The notes beneath the pieces are model-generated. The model searched no databases and was not told where the DNA came from. It saw nothing but the letters and a program-made list of their open reading frames with translations. A stretch of DNA of 64,000 nt from Jeotgalicoccus halotolerans (GTDB lineage: Bacteria; Bacillota; Bacilli; Staphylococcales; Salinicoccaceae), in contig NZ_QUMW01000013.1 of the NCBI RefSeq assembly GCF_003387165.1, positions 122,409 to 186,408 of the forward strand, in the 5' to 3' direction. Below are positions 34,566-43,331 of the stretch, piece by piece. Made by a program: the position numbers and the translations under genes. Position 1 is the first letter of the stretch. Each line of letters begins with the position of its first letter.

Positions 34566-35882
34566 ATGTCTAAAAAAGAAGCTAGTGGTATGGGAAATGA
34601 TAATCCATTAGAAAGTGTACCCTTAGGACGGAGAGAGAGATGGTTAACTCCAGCTGTAATATTTGGCGGTTTGGAGTTTACAATTCCAGTTTTAATGGTG
34701 GGTGCAACGCTTGCAGGAGCATTCGGAATAACTGAAATATTTTGGATAGTTATGATAGCAATGGTGTTAATCCAATGGATTGGAAACACTTTGAATGGAT
34801 ATATAGGGGCTAAAACTGGTAGACCTTCTTCTGTAGTGGCAAAAAATAGTTTTGGAGATTTTCAAGCCAGGATAATTGCCGGGGGCACAATTTTTTTAGC
34901 TTCTCTAGGCTGGTGGGCTTTACAAACTGCAGTAACTGCAAATGCTATTGCAGCAATGTTTGGAATTAACTATGAAGAAGAATGGGGGAAGTGGGCTCTT
35001 ATAACAGTGGTCTCCGGATTATTATTTGCAATACCTTCTATTATTGGATATAACTCGATGAAATGGACTGATTACCTGGCAGTACCAGCAGGATTATTAT
35101 TGGTAGTAGGTGGAATATATTTTGCTTTGAAAAATACAGGGTGGACAGAGATTCTATCATGGAATCCGTCAGGTGAAATGACGATACTAGCAGCTATCAG
35201 TCTGATTATCGGAGCGAATGTTTCTCAATGGGTTATTGCAGCGGACTACACCAGATATGCTAAACCGCGCTGGAAAGATAACATTTTAATACCACTTGGA
35301 ATAATCAGTGTGGGTGTTCCGTTATTCATGGTTGGTGCAGTCATGTCTGTTGGTGTTGGTGAAGCTGATATTGTAACAGTGATGCTCAATCTCGGATTTC
35401 CAATTTGGGGATTCTTAATTTTATGGCTAGCTACTTGGACATCTCAATTAGTAAATAACTATAGTATGGGATTAGCATTTTCAAATTTATTAAATGTTAA
35501 TAGTAATATTGGACGTATGATTTTAACTTTACTGGGAACCTTGATTGCAATTGGTGTAGCACTTATGGGGATTCTTGAGTATTTTGAAGACTTTTTATAT
35601 TTGACTGCCCTTGTATATCCAGCAATTGCAGGAATACTATTTGCTGATTTCTTTTTCTTAAGATCACAGGGATGGCAAAACATTAAGAAATGGAATTATA
35701 TTGCAACAGCAGCTGTTATTATTGGTATTGCAGTTGGTTATTATACTCAATATGTGAATCCAGTTGGCCTACCTGCTGTACAATCATTATTCGCCTCTCT
35801 AATTTCATATTATTTAATGATGTTTATTAAAGGTAAAATAAAACCAGATGAGTTTACTCCTGAAAAGTGGAAAAATAAATAA
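34566..35882 (+). CDS. NCS1-family permease (cytosine/purine/hydantoin type)
   Basis: 438 residues with about twelve membrane segments. The start PLGRRERWLTPAVIFGGLEFTIPVLMVGATLA with the block NVSQWVIAADYTRYAKPRWK is the CodB/cytosine-permease-like subgroup of NCS1. It presumably brings in the ring compound opened by the HyuAB pair. Its stop codon lies within the left arm of a very long terminator hairpin. Confidence 0.88.
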   Translation: MSKKEASGMGNDNPLESVPLGRRERWLTPAVIFGGLEFTIPVLMVGATLAGAFGITEIFWIVMIAMVLIQWIGNTLNGYIGAKTGRPSSVVAKNSFGDFQARIIAGGTIFLASLGWWALQTAVTANAIAAMFGINYEEEWGKWALITVVSGLLFAIPSIIGYNSMKWTDYLAVPAGLLLVVGGIYFALKNTGWTEILSWNPSGEMTILAAISLIIGANVSQWVIAADYTRYAKPRWKDNILIPLGIISVGVPLFMVGAVMSVGVGEADIVTVMLNLGFPIWGFLILWLATWTSQLVNNYSMGLAFSNLLNVNSNIGRMILTLLGTLIAIGVALMGILEYFEDFLYLTALVYPAIAGILFADFFFLRSQGWQNIKKWNYIATAAVIIGIAVGYYTQYVNPVGLPAVQSLFASLISYYLMMFIKGKIKPDEFTPEKWKNK

Positions 35883-35930
35883 TAAAAGAATCGTAATCCG
35901 AGTGTCTCGGATTACGATTCTTTTATTATT
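35878..35930. terminator. Long perfect terminator hairpin after the permease
   Basis: Two 25-base arms (35878-35902 and 35906-35930) are exactly complementary around the loop TGT. The right arm ends in TTTTATTATT, the left begins AATAATAAAA, so it could work in both directions. Confidence 0.92.
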
Positions 35931-36165
35931 TAAAACTTTTTACGTTTGTTGTCAGAACCTTGTTTGTACGTTTATTCGATTCAGCAAGAACCAAATCAAA
36001 AGTATTAATAATCATTAACCTGTCTGATGTTTTCAAAATCATAACTTGAACTCCAAATTTCAGGAAATTCAACAAGATTTGTTTGATTTAAATCTACCTC
36101 AGTAATTAGCTTATCCACTTTAATTGGAACCTTTCTGTTTCGCTGTCAGTAATTTGCAACTGGAA
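35930..36165 (-). pseudogene. Relic of a second nitrilase-family gene
   Basis: Read on the minus strand it gives QLQITDSETE, then in the next frame KVDKLITEVDLNQTNLVEFP with EIWSSSYDFENIRQ, then LMIINTFDLVLAESNK. These match, in order, the N-terminus (QFQITDGSTE, KVNKLFTETDLDHTDVVVLP) and the C-terminal part (SMIINPFGEILAEADT) of the intact nitrilase at 36861-37658. About 155 central codons, including the catalytic Lys and Cys, are deleted and there is a frameshift. The 5' end joins directly to the second copy of the azlD tail. Confidence 0.85.
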
Positions 36166-36229
36166 ATATGCTGTTGTCGATAGCCGAGGGCACTATATTT
36201 TATATGATTCTGGTGCAGATGGTGTTCTA
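36164..36229 (+). repeat. Direct repeat: 3' end of azlD, copy 2
   Basis: Reads [20 protein letters not shown] and then a stop, one residue different from the real AzlD end. There is no start or the rest of azlD before it. It marks the right junction of the hydantoinase island. Confidence 0.9.
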
Positions 36230-36263
36230 GAAAAGAGATACAAATAGAGAAAGGGTGTTCAAC

Positions 36264-36866
36264 TTGAAAAAAGCATACATTATACACGGTTATGCAGTAA
36301 CGCCTGAATCGCACTGGTTCCCATGCCTTACCCGGGAATTGAAAAGTTATAATTATGACACCGAAGTCTTTGCTTTAACGGATTCAAGCGAACCTGAGCT
36401 GAAGAAATGGAGAGGTAAAATTGAATTAATTTCACCAGTATTAAACAGCGGCGCAATTTTTATCGGGCATAGTTTAGGTGTGCTTACCATTTTGGATTAT
36501 TTAACAAAAATAAATAACGACGATAAGCTGCACGGGTTATTTCTCGTGGCAAGATTCAAAAACAGAACTGCAGCATTGCCGGAACTTGATCAATTTATAG
36601 AGGAGGCATATTTTAATAAGGAAAATATACGGGCAGAATATATTATTTCAGTAGCTGCTAAAAAAAATGACAGGGTAGACAGCAGTCTATCGAAAGAATT
36701 ATCAGAAGAACTGAATGGTAAATTTATTGAAGTTAATCATGAGGGTCACTTTTTAGGTAAAGAAGGATACGACACATTTGGATTGCTGAGAGATGAGATA
36801 TTTAAGAGAAATAATTTAAAAAGCTTATCTCCTTGTGCTGAATGCAAGGAGATAAGCTTTTTATAA
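36264..36866 (+). CDS. RBBP9/YdeN-type alpha/beta hydrolase
   Basis: 200 residues from TTG 36264, which has AAGGG eight bases before it; GTG 36255 is the alternative but overlaps that site. The start KKAYIIHGYAVTPESHWFP and the nucleophile elbow FIGHSLGVLTILDYL mark the RBBP9/YdeN serine-hydrolase family, and the last His is in NHEGHFLG. The final 15 or so residues are encoded by the terminator hairpin, so the original stop may have been lost. The gene overlaps the convergent nitrilase by six bases. It probably followed azlD directly before the island arrived. Confidence 0.82.
   Translation: MKKAYIIHGYAVTPESHWFPCLTRELKSYNYDTEVFALTDSSEPELKKWRGKIELISPVLNSGAIFIGHSLGVLTILDYLTKINNDDKLHGLFLVARFKNRTAALPELDQFIEEAYFNKENIRAEYIISVAAKKNDRVDSSLSKELSEELNGKFIEVNHEGHFLGKEGYDTFGLLRDEIFKRNNLKSLSPCAECKEISFL
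36818..36862. terminator. Bidirectional terminator inside the end of the hydrolase gene
   Basis: AAAAAGCTTATCTCCTTG pairs perfectly with its complement around a nine-base loop; A and T runs at the two ends. Confidence 0.9.
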
Positions 36867-37658
36867 ATTTTTATACAAATCTTTACGTCTGCTTTTAAAA
36901 ATCGGAATATCAGCACGCACTTGATCTATATAATTTAAATCCAGTTCTGCTGTCACGACTTCTTCCGTATCTGTATCTGCTTCAGCAAGAATTTCGCCAA
37001 AAGGATTAATAATCATTGACCGTCCTGCGAATTCAGCCCCGTTGTTCTGTGTACCGACAGTGTTGCTGGCAACGATATAGCACTGATTTTCAATGGCCCT
37101 TGCTTTCAGCAGTGTAACCCAATGTTCTGTACGTTCTATTGGCCATTCTGCAACGACGAAAATTATTTTTGCGCCTGACAGAGATAGGTCTCTGAATAAT
37201 TCAGGGAATCTTAAATCATAGCAAATTACCAGACCGCACTCTTCTCCGCTGATTTCAAATACCTCTGCCGGTTTGTTTCCGCTGACCAGAAATTCCGGTT
37301 CATTTAACATTGGCACCAAATGCATTTTTGAATATTCATATATCAGTTTTCCATTATTATTTACCGTAAAAGCTGTATTATAGACCCCGCTGTCTCCGTA
37401 AGTATTTGGAATCGAGCCTGCAACGATAGTCACATTATTATCAGCCGCTAATTTCGAAATGAAGGCTTTCACCGGTTCGAGGTTATTGGCTGCATAATCC
37501 CTGATATTCTCAAGATCATAGCCTGATGTCCACATTTCAGGGAGCACGACAACATCGGTATGGTCTAAATCCGTTTCGGTAAACAGCTTGTTTACCTTAT
37601 TTAAGTTTTTTTCTGTGCTGCCATCAGTGATTTGAAACTGGAAGATTTTAATTCTCAT
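36861..37658 (-). CDS. Nitrilase-superfamily (carbon-nitrogen hydrolase) protein
   Basis: 265 residues. The catalytic triad is Glu41 (LPEMW), Lys111 (YSKMHL) and Cys146 (ICYDLRFPE). The length and the motifs resemble omega-amidase/YafV-type members, which deamidate 2-oxoglutaramate or 2-oxosuccinamate in methionine salvage, and metY lies next to it, divergently. Other amidase substrates are possible. A decayed copy of this gene lies 0.7 kb to the left. Confidence 0.88.
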   Translation of the reverse strand: MRIKIFQFQITDGSTEKNLNKVNKLFTETDLDHTDVVVLPEMWTSGYDLENIRDYAANNLEPVKAFISKLAADNNVTIVAGSIPNTYGDSGVYNTAFTVNNNGKLIYEYSKMHLVPMLNEPEFLVSGNKPAEVFEISGEECGLVICYDLRFPELFRDLSLSGAKIIFVVAEWPIERTEHWVTLLKARAIENQCYIVASNTVGTQNNGAEFAGRSMIINPFGEILAEADTDTEEVVTAELDLNYIDQVRADIPIFKSRRKDLYKNL

Positions 37659-37739
37659 AATATCTCTCCTTTAGCAGTTCCGGAATTTAACTCTACAGTA
37701 TACATAAACGAACTCCATGTAAAGAAAAGTATTTCATTA

Positions 37740-37768
37740 TTGCAAAAAACCTAGTGAGATAGTATGAT
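37740..37768 (+). promoter_or_regulatory. Sigma-A promoter of metY
   Basis: TTGCAA and TATGAT are separated by 17 bases. No S-box, T-box or other riboswitch is seen in the 50-base leader. Confidence 0.65.
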
Positions 37769-37819
37769 TTTAATTATATTTAATATCAGAAAATTCAACC
37801 AATAAAATGGAGGGTTAAT

Positions 37820-39097
37820 ATGACTAATGACAAGTGGAATTTAGAAACTTTAACGATACATGCAGGACAAACAGTGGATGATTCAAAATCACGCGCGGTG
37901 CCGATTACACAGACTACAAGTTATGTGTTCGACGACACTCAGCATGCACAGGATTTATTTTCTTTAGCGAAGCCGGGAAATATTTACACACGCATTATGA
38001 ACCCGACACAAAATGTTTTTGAAGAGCGTATTGCGGCGCTGGAGGGCGGCGCTGGTGCATTAGCGACGTCTTCAGGACAAGCGGCTATTCATTTATCACT
38101 CTTAAATATCGTAGAAACTGGTTATGAGGTTGTTGCATCTGCCAATCTGTACGGCGGTACATATAACCTTTTAAATGTAACGTTTAAGAAGATGGGAATT
38201 AAAGTTCATTTCGTCGATCCGTCAGATCCTGAAAACTTTAAAGCAGTGATTAACGATAAAACACGTGCGGTCTTTGCTGAAACAATAGGTAACCCGCGTA
38301 TTGATGTTTTAGATATCGAAGCGGTAGCGGAAATTGCACACAGTCATGATCTGCCGCTTATTGTCGACAGTACTTTTGCAACACCTTATTTACTTCGTCC
38401 ATTTGAACACGGTGCCGATATTATCGTGCATTCAGCGACGAAATTTATCGGCGGGCACGGCACTTCTATCGGCGGGGTTATCGTCGATGGCGGCAACTTC
38501 AATTGGGATAACGGTAAATTCCCGGGACTTGTTGAGCCGGATGAGAGTTATCACGGTGTTTCTTATGTAAATGATATTGGTCCTGCAGCATATATCACAA
38601 AAGCACGTGTTCAGCTGCTGCGTGATTTAGGTTCTGCAGTGTCGCCGTTTAATGTTCAGCAATTCCTCTTAGGGCTGGAAACACTGCACCTCCGTATGGA
38701 ACGCCATTCGGAAAACGCCTTGAAAGTAGCGGAGTATTTAGAACAGCATCCTAAAGTGAAATGGGTCAATTACCCGGGACTTGAAAGTAATAAATATCAT
38801 GAACTCGGTAAAAAATATCTGCCTAAAGGACAAGGTGCTATCCTGACATTCGGCATCGACGGTTCAGTGGAAGAAATAGCGAAGTTTGTCGACGGGCTCG
38901 GATTGTTCTCCTTAGTTGCGAACGTTGGAGATTCAAAATCATTGGTTATTCACCCGGCAAGCACCACACATCAGCAGCTGTCTGAAGAAGAACAAATCGC
39001 TTCAGGAGTGCTGCCAGAGCTGGTCCGTCTGTCCATCGGAACTGAAAATATCGATGATATTATCAGTGATTTGGAGCAGGGATTGAAAGAAGTGTAA
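37820..39097 (+). CDS. metY: O-acetylhomoserine sulfhydrylase / Cys-Met PLP enzyme
   Basis: 425 residues. The PLP Lys is residue 208 in [16 protein letters not shown], and [22 protein letters not shown] is the family's opening motif. The length over 420 residues with the inserted segment is that of MetY-type enzymes, which make homocysteine from O-acetylhomoserine and sulfide, rather than of the shorter MetB/MetC. Monocistronic with its own promoter and terminator. Confidence 0.92.
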   Translation: MTNDKWNLETLTIHAGQTVDDSKSRAVPITQTTSYVFDDTQHAQDLFSLAKPGNIYTRIMNPTQNVFEERIAALEGGAGALATSSGQAAIHLSLLNIVETGYEVVASANLYGGTYNLLNVTFKKMGIKVHFVDPSDPENFKAVINDKTRAVFAETIGNPRIDVLDIEAVAEIAHSHDLPLIVDSTFATPYLLRPFEHGADIIVHSATKFIGGHGTSIGGVIVDGGNFNWDNGKFPGLVEPDESYHGVSYVNDIGPAAYITKARVQLLRDLGSAVSPFNVQQFLLGLETLHLRMERHSENALKVAEYLEQHPKVKWVNYPGLESNKYHELGKKYLPKGQGAILTFGIDGSVEEIAKFVDGLGLFSLVANVGDSKSLVIHPASTTHQQLSEEEQIASGVLPELVRLSIGTENIDDIISDLEQGLKEV

Positions 39098-39111
39098 GTG
39101 AAAAAATGAAG

Positions 39112-39140
39112 CCGTGAGAGGATATCTCACGGTATTTGTT
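39112..39140 (+). terminator. Weak terminator after metY
   Basis: CCGTGAGA pairs with TCTCACGG around GGATA; followed by a broken T-run. Confidence 0.6.
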
Positions 39141-39174
39141 ATTTTAATATAGAAAGTAAATATGAAGACGAATA

Positions 39175-39198
39175 GTCAAATTTTAAAAAACAGGGTAT
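39175..39198 (+). promoter_or_regulatory. Possible sigma-B promoter before nnrD
   Basis: GTCAAA-N12-GGGTAT; the -10 is a perfect sigma-B element but the -35 has only four of six bases. Confidence 0.35.
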
Positions 39199-39234
39199 AA
39201 GGGAGGATGAATATATATTTTGGAGGTAAAGTAA

Positions 39235-40074
39235 ATGAATGTGAACAGCTGGTCGGAAAATCTTGTTATCGAACATTGGCCAAAACGAGATCCGAATTCC
39301 CATAAAGGTAACCACGGAAAAGTCGGTATTATTGCCGGCAGTCAGCTGATGCCCGGTGCTGCTGCTCTTTGTGCGGGTGCTGCAGTGGAAAGCGGGGCGG
39401 GTTTAACAGCAGTCAATACTGTAAGAACAGTAATTCCAATTGTTGCGGGACATGTTCCGGAAGCGACGTTTTACCACAGGGATGATGATTTGAACGGTTT
39501 TATGGAAGGAAAAGATGCTGTCGCAGCAGGGCCGGGTCTTGGACGTTTATCCGATGATATTATTGAAGATTTGATTACTAATTTTGATGGACCGCTGGTG
39601 ATTGACGCTGACGGATTATATGAGTTGCGGAGCCATGAAGTGATAATCAGAAAAAGGACGGCACCGCTCATCATCACACCTCATGCCGGTGAGATGGCCC
39701 GCATTATTAATGAGGATATTGAATATGTGACCGGTAATCGTTATGAAGCAGCGGAAAAACTGGCTATAGATTACGGTATTTACGTCGTGCTTAAAGGCCC
39801 GGAAACGATTGTGGCTGAACCTGACGGTACATTATGGGTAAATCACACGGGAAATGCAGGTCTCGCAAAAGGCGGTACAGGAGATGTTTTAACCGGAATG
39901 ATTCTCGCTTTCATAGGACGTTACGATGATATTCAGCCGGCTGTTTCCAGTGCAGTGTATATGCACGGCTATGCTGCTGATTATTTAATTGAACACGGTG
40001 AAGCGATGGAATCGGTAACTGCATCGAAAGTTATAAAAATACTTAGTTCATCTTTCGAAAGACTGATAAATTAG
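39235..40074 (+). CDS. nnrD: ADP-dependent NAD(P)H-hydrate dehydratase
   Basis: 279 residues, the stand-alone form of the YjeF C-terminal domain. KGNHGKVGIIAGSQLMPGAAALC and NHTGNAGLAKGGTGDVLTGMI are the two family signatures; the latter holds the catalytic Asp and the ADP site. It repairs hydrated NADH and NADPH. No epimerase domain is fused. Monocistronic. Confidence 0.92.
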   Translation: MNVNSWSENLVIEHWPKRDPNSHKGNHGKVGIIAGSQLMPGAAALCAGAAVESGAGLTAVNTVRTVIPIVAGHVPEATFYHRDDDLNGFMEGKDAVAAGPGLGRLSDDIIEDLITNFDGPLVIDADGLYELRSHEVIIRKRTAPLIITPHAGEMARIINEDIEYVTGNRYEAAEKLAIDYGIYVVLKGPETIVAEPDGTLWVNHTGNAGLAKGGTGDVLTGMILAFIGRYDDIQPAVSSAVYMHGYAADYLIEHGEAMESVTASKVIKILSSSFERLIN

Positions 40075-40162
40075 AATTATCAAAAAATTAAATTGCGGTC
40101 TGGCAGCAAAAGAATATATAATGCAGTTGTATCTTAAATAAATAAAAAGGGGTTTTATATTT

Positions 40163-41104
40163 ATGAAGGAAAATATTTATGGAAATATCCCATGCTTTTT
40201 AGGTGCGGAAAATCTTGTGGAAAAGGGCTCTTATGATACAGATGTCATCTTTTACGGTGCGCCATTTGAAGGTGAGAGTACTTGGGGTGATTATACAGGG
40301 GTCGAACTCGGACCGAAACAGATTCGTTCTTCTTCAGCGCGCTACAGCGGCTACTTACCAGAGCTCGATCACGTTGATGTTACCGAACATTTATCCTTCG
40401 GCGATGCGGGAGATGTGCCTTTTGTTGCACACGATAATGAACAGTCTTATCAGAACATCGAAGATTTTTCTGCTGAGTTATGGAAAACAGGGAAATTCCT
40501 TGTCGGTTTTGGCGGAGAACATGGTGTTACATATCCGATACTGAAGTCTCTTGCGGACAGCGGTAAGAAAGTCGGCATTATACATTTAGATGCTCACTAC
40601 GATAATATGCCTGATTATGAAGGAGAGCGCTATGCACGCAATACGCCATTTATGCGTTTGTATGAAACTGAAGGAGTGCGCAACCAATCGATTATTCATA
40701 CGGGAATTCACGGTCCGCGTAACAAACCTGAAACAGGACGCTACGCAAAAGAAAACGGCGCTGTGACAATTACGATTAACGAAATTAGGGAAGCTAAAGA
40801 TTTACGTGCCTATGCGAAAGAAATTTACGATATGGCGGCAGAAGATGTGGATGTTGTCTATTTATCTATCTGCAGTGACGTGCTGGATTTTGCCTACAAT
40901 CCAGGCGGCCCTGTCGACGGGAATGGTTTAACATCTTATGAATTACTCACTTTAATACATGAATTCGGTAAATATGGTCTCGTCGGCATGGATTATGTTG
41001 AAGTGTATCCGATGATGGATGCCAATCAGAATTCGGCTCATTTTGTCAGCTACGCAGTACTGTATGTCCTAGCCGGACACTTAAAATATTTAGGCAAAAT
41101 CTGA
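40163..41104 (+). CDS. Arginase/agmatinase-superfamily protein with an altered metal site
   Basis: 313 residues. GGEHGVTYPIL (His120), HLDAHYDNMP (Asp143, His145, Asp147) and SICSDVLDFAYNPGGP (Cys237, Asp239) correspond to the six metal ligands of ureohydrolases, except that the first Asp of the DxD pair is Cys237. It belongs by sequence to the agmatinase-like group, but one manganese ligand is changed, so agmatine or arginine hydrolysis should not be assumed. It is followed after 22 bases by the Nramp-type gene, and the two probably form an operon. Confidence 0.8.
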   Translation: MKENIYGNIPCFLGAENLVEKGSYDTDVIFYGAPFEGESTWGDYTGVELGPKQIRSSSARYSGYLPELDHVDVTEHLSFGDAGDVPFVAHDNEQSYQNIEDFSAELWKTGKFLVGFGGEHGVTYPILKSLADSGKKVGIIHLDAHYDNMPDYEGERYARNTPFMRLYETEGVRNQSIIHTGIHGPRNKPETGRYAKENGAVTITINEIREAKDLRAYAKEIYDMAAEDVDVVYLSICSDVLDFAYNPGGPVDGNGLTSYELLTLIHEFGKYGLVGMDYVEVYPMMDANQNSAHFVSYAVLYVLAGHLKYLGKI

Positions 41105-41126
41105 TTGAACAAGGGATGGGATCTTG

Positions 41127-42347
41127 ATGAACAGATTTAAGGAAATACTAAAAGCTCTGGGACCCGGTATGGTCATCACAGCTTCATTCATCGGTCCGGG
41201 GACAGTGACAACAATGACACGTGCCGGGGCTGGATTTGGCTACAGTATCTTATGGGCGGTTTTATTCTCCGTCATTGCAACAATCGTTCTTCAGGAAATG
41301 ATTATCCGTCTGGCTTTAGTAACGAGGCGCGGTCTCGGGGAAGCCATTTACGATTTATTTAATCATACAGTAGGGAAATTTCTTGTCGTCTGGATTTCTA
41401 TGCTGGCAGTTGCTATAGGTTGTGCGGCATACATGAGCGGAGACTTGCTCGGAACCTCACTCGGTCTTGGATATCTGCTTAATATACCAACGAATATACT
41501 TGCCCCGATAGTCGGAATAATAATACTGACAATTGGACTACTGGGCAGTTACAAAATTATAGAAAAAATTATGCTCGGACTGATGGTAATCATGGGCTCA
41601 ATATTCATTACAACAATGTTCCTGGTAAAGCCGAACTGGGACGAAGTGTTCAGCGGTGCATTTTTACCTTCCATACCGGATGGTTCCATTATTATGGTCA
41701 TTGCATTAATTGGAACGACAGTTGTACCGTATAATTTTTTCCTGCACGCGACTGCGGTGCATGAAAGATTTAACGGTATGAAAGACTTGAACCTGGCACG
41801 CTGGGACACAATTATTTCAATCGCTATCGGCGGTCTTATTTCAGGTGCAATTTTAATTTCTGCCGGTGCTTTAATTTACGGACAGGAAGTAGATAACGTG
41901 GTTGCACTTGCCGGCCCTCTTGTACCGATTCTCGGTGAAACATGGGCGCCTGTCTTTATCAGTATAGGTTTGTTCGCAGCAGGATTCTCATCTGCACTGG
42001 CATCACCGATGGGGGCTGCGGCTACGGTCAGTTCTTTCTTCAAATGGGAAGGCGGAATGAAAGGCAAGAAATTTAAAATGGTGTTCGGTACCGTTATATT
42101 AATCGGTGTCGTCACATCCGCAATCGGTTTTGAGCCGCTTGAAGTGATTCTTATCGCCCAGGCGCTAAACGGTATTGTTCTGCCTGTTATTGCAATTTTA
42201 ATTTACATTATTATTAATAAAAAAGGGCTTATGGGACAGTATAAAAATGGCCCTGTATTAAATGTCATCGGATTTGCAGTGGTTGCGGTTGTTTCGTTTT
42301 TAGGAATTTACAGCATGATTGATGCAGTGACAGCATTTTTCGGATAA
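41127..42347 (+). CDS. Nramp-family transporter with non-canonical metal motifs
   Basis: 406 residues with about eleven membrane segments. The first helix reads SFIGPGTVTT where true manganese/iron transporters have DPGN, and the sixth reads TVVPYNFFLH where they have MPHN. The metal-binding Asp, Asn and Met are thus Gly, Thr and Val. Such changes are known in Nramp-related proteins with other substrates, for example magnesium carriers and the YcsG type. It sits behind the altered arginase-like gene. A substrate other than Mn2+ or Fe2+ is likely. Confidence 0.8.
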   Translation: MNRFKEILKALGPGMVITASFIGPGTVTTMTRAGAGFGYSILWAVLFSVIATIVLQEMIIRLALVTRRGLGEAIYDLFNHTVGKFLVVWISMLAVAIGCAAYMSGDLLGTSLGLGYLLNIPTNILAPIVGIIILTIGLLGSYKIIEKIMLGLMVIMGSIFITTMFLVKPNWDEVFSGAFLPSIPDGSIIMVIALIGTTVVPYNFFLHATAVHERFNGMKDLNLARWDTIISIAIGGLISGAILISAGALIYGQEVDNVVALAGPLVPILGETWAPVFISIGLFAAGFSSALASPMGAAATVSSFFKWEGGMKGKKFKMVFGTVILIGVVTSAIGFEPLEVILIAQALNGIVLPVIAILIYIIINKKGLMGQYKNGPVLNVIGFAVVAVVSFLGIYSMIDAVTAFFG

Positions 42348-42358
42348 AAAATTAAGAA

Positions 42359-42387
42359 ACGGCTCCTGATAAGGAGCTGTTTTTTTA
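42359..42387 (+). terminator. Terminator after the Nramp-type gene
   Basis: ACGGCTCCT pairs with AGGAGCTGT (two G-T pairs) around GATA, then T7. Confidence 0.88.
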
Positions 42388-42458
42388 TAAAATTGCTTTC
42401 ATCAGCGATCATGCTTAAGATAAATGGAATGGTAATTTTAACAGGAGGAGAAAGTTAT

Positions 42459-43226
42459 ATGAATATCGGTTTGGTCGGTTCCGGAGCAATCGGACAGTAT
42501 TTGTTAAAAAATATTAACGGAAAAACTCACGAACACTTAAACATTAGAAGCGTCTTTGTAAGAAATTACGATAAGTATAAGCACCTTGAAGAACAGTATA
42601 ATGTAGAACTCTTTACAGATCTGAAAAAATTTCTTGCTGCAGATACAGATCTTATCGTGGAAGCAGCCAATGTTGGGACGGTTAAAACCCTGCTTCCTGA
42701 CATCATTAAAGAAAAGGACACAATGCTGATCAGCATCGGTGCCTTGGCGGATGAAGAACTGCTGAAAACAGTAACTGCTGAAACCAGTAAAACCCTGCAC
42801 CTGCCTTCAGGCGGAATCGGCGGGCTTGATCTCGTTCAAAATGCCAGAGCACTCGGCAATCTGGAAAAAGTTACTTTAACGACCCGGAAACCTGCATCAT
42901 CGCTTATTGATGAACCGGTCAGCGCTGAAACCACGGTCTTTAAAGGGAAAGCCCGGGAGGCAATCGATAAATTCCCGAAAAACATGAATATATCGATTAT
43001 TTTATCGTTAGCGGGCTTAGGTATTGATAAGACTGAAGTTGTTTTGATAGCAGATCCTGAGGCAGATAAAAATACGCATACGATTAATATATCCGGTGGA
43101 TTTGGTGATGCAGAGCTGACTGTCAGCAACAATCCGCTGCCTGAAAATCCGAAAACAAGTGCGCTGGCAGCACTGAGCGTGTACGCAACACTGGAAAGAA
43201 TGGCTGAAAAAGTAAAAATCGGCTAG
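42459..43226 (+). CDS. nadX: L-aspartate dehydrogenase (NadX family)
   Basis: 255 residues from ATG 42459, preceded by GGAGGAG; the longer frame begins within the terminator region. Rossmann motif IGLVGSGAIGQYLL, then HLPSGGIGGLDLVQNA and the C-terminal NPLPENPKTSALAALSVYATLER are those of the archaeal/Thermotoga-type aspartate dehydrogenase, which makes iminoaspartate for NAD synthesis or deaminates aspartate. No nadA/nadC lies nearby. Monocistronic. Confidence 0.82.
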   Translation: MNIGLVGSGAIGQYLLKNINGKTHEHLNIRSVFVRNYDKYKHLEEQYNVELFTDLKKFLAADTDLIVEAANVGTVKTLLPDIIKEKDTMLISIGALADEELLKTVTAETSKTLHLPSGGIGGLDLVQNARALGNLEKVTLTTRKPASSLIDEPVSAETTVFKGKAREAIDKFPKNMNISIILSLAGLGIDKTEVVLIADPEADKNTHTINISGGFGDAELTVSNNPLPENPKTSALAALSVYATLERMAEKVKIG

Positions 43227-43231
43227 CTGAT

Positions 43232-43260
43232 ATGACAAATGTCATGTGAATGTCCTGACA
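43232..43260. promoter_or_regulatory. Tandem dyads before the desaturase gene, candidate DesR sites
   Basis: ATGACA-AA-TGTCAT at 43232-43245 and TGTC-CT-GACA at 43251-43260, sharing the half-site TGTCA/TGACA. They lie about 75-100 bases before the start, the usual place for activation by the phosphorylated response regulator encoded downstream. Confidence 0.55.
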
Positions 43261-43331
43261 GTTTAGTCTATACCCTTAAGTGACCATCATTCATACTTAT
43301 ATATGAATAGATATGGAAAAGAGGAAAGCAT

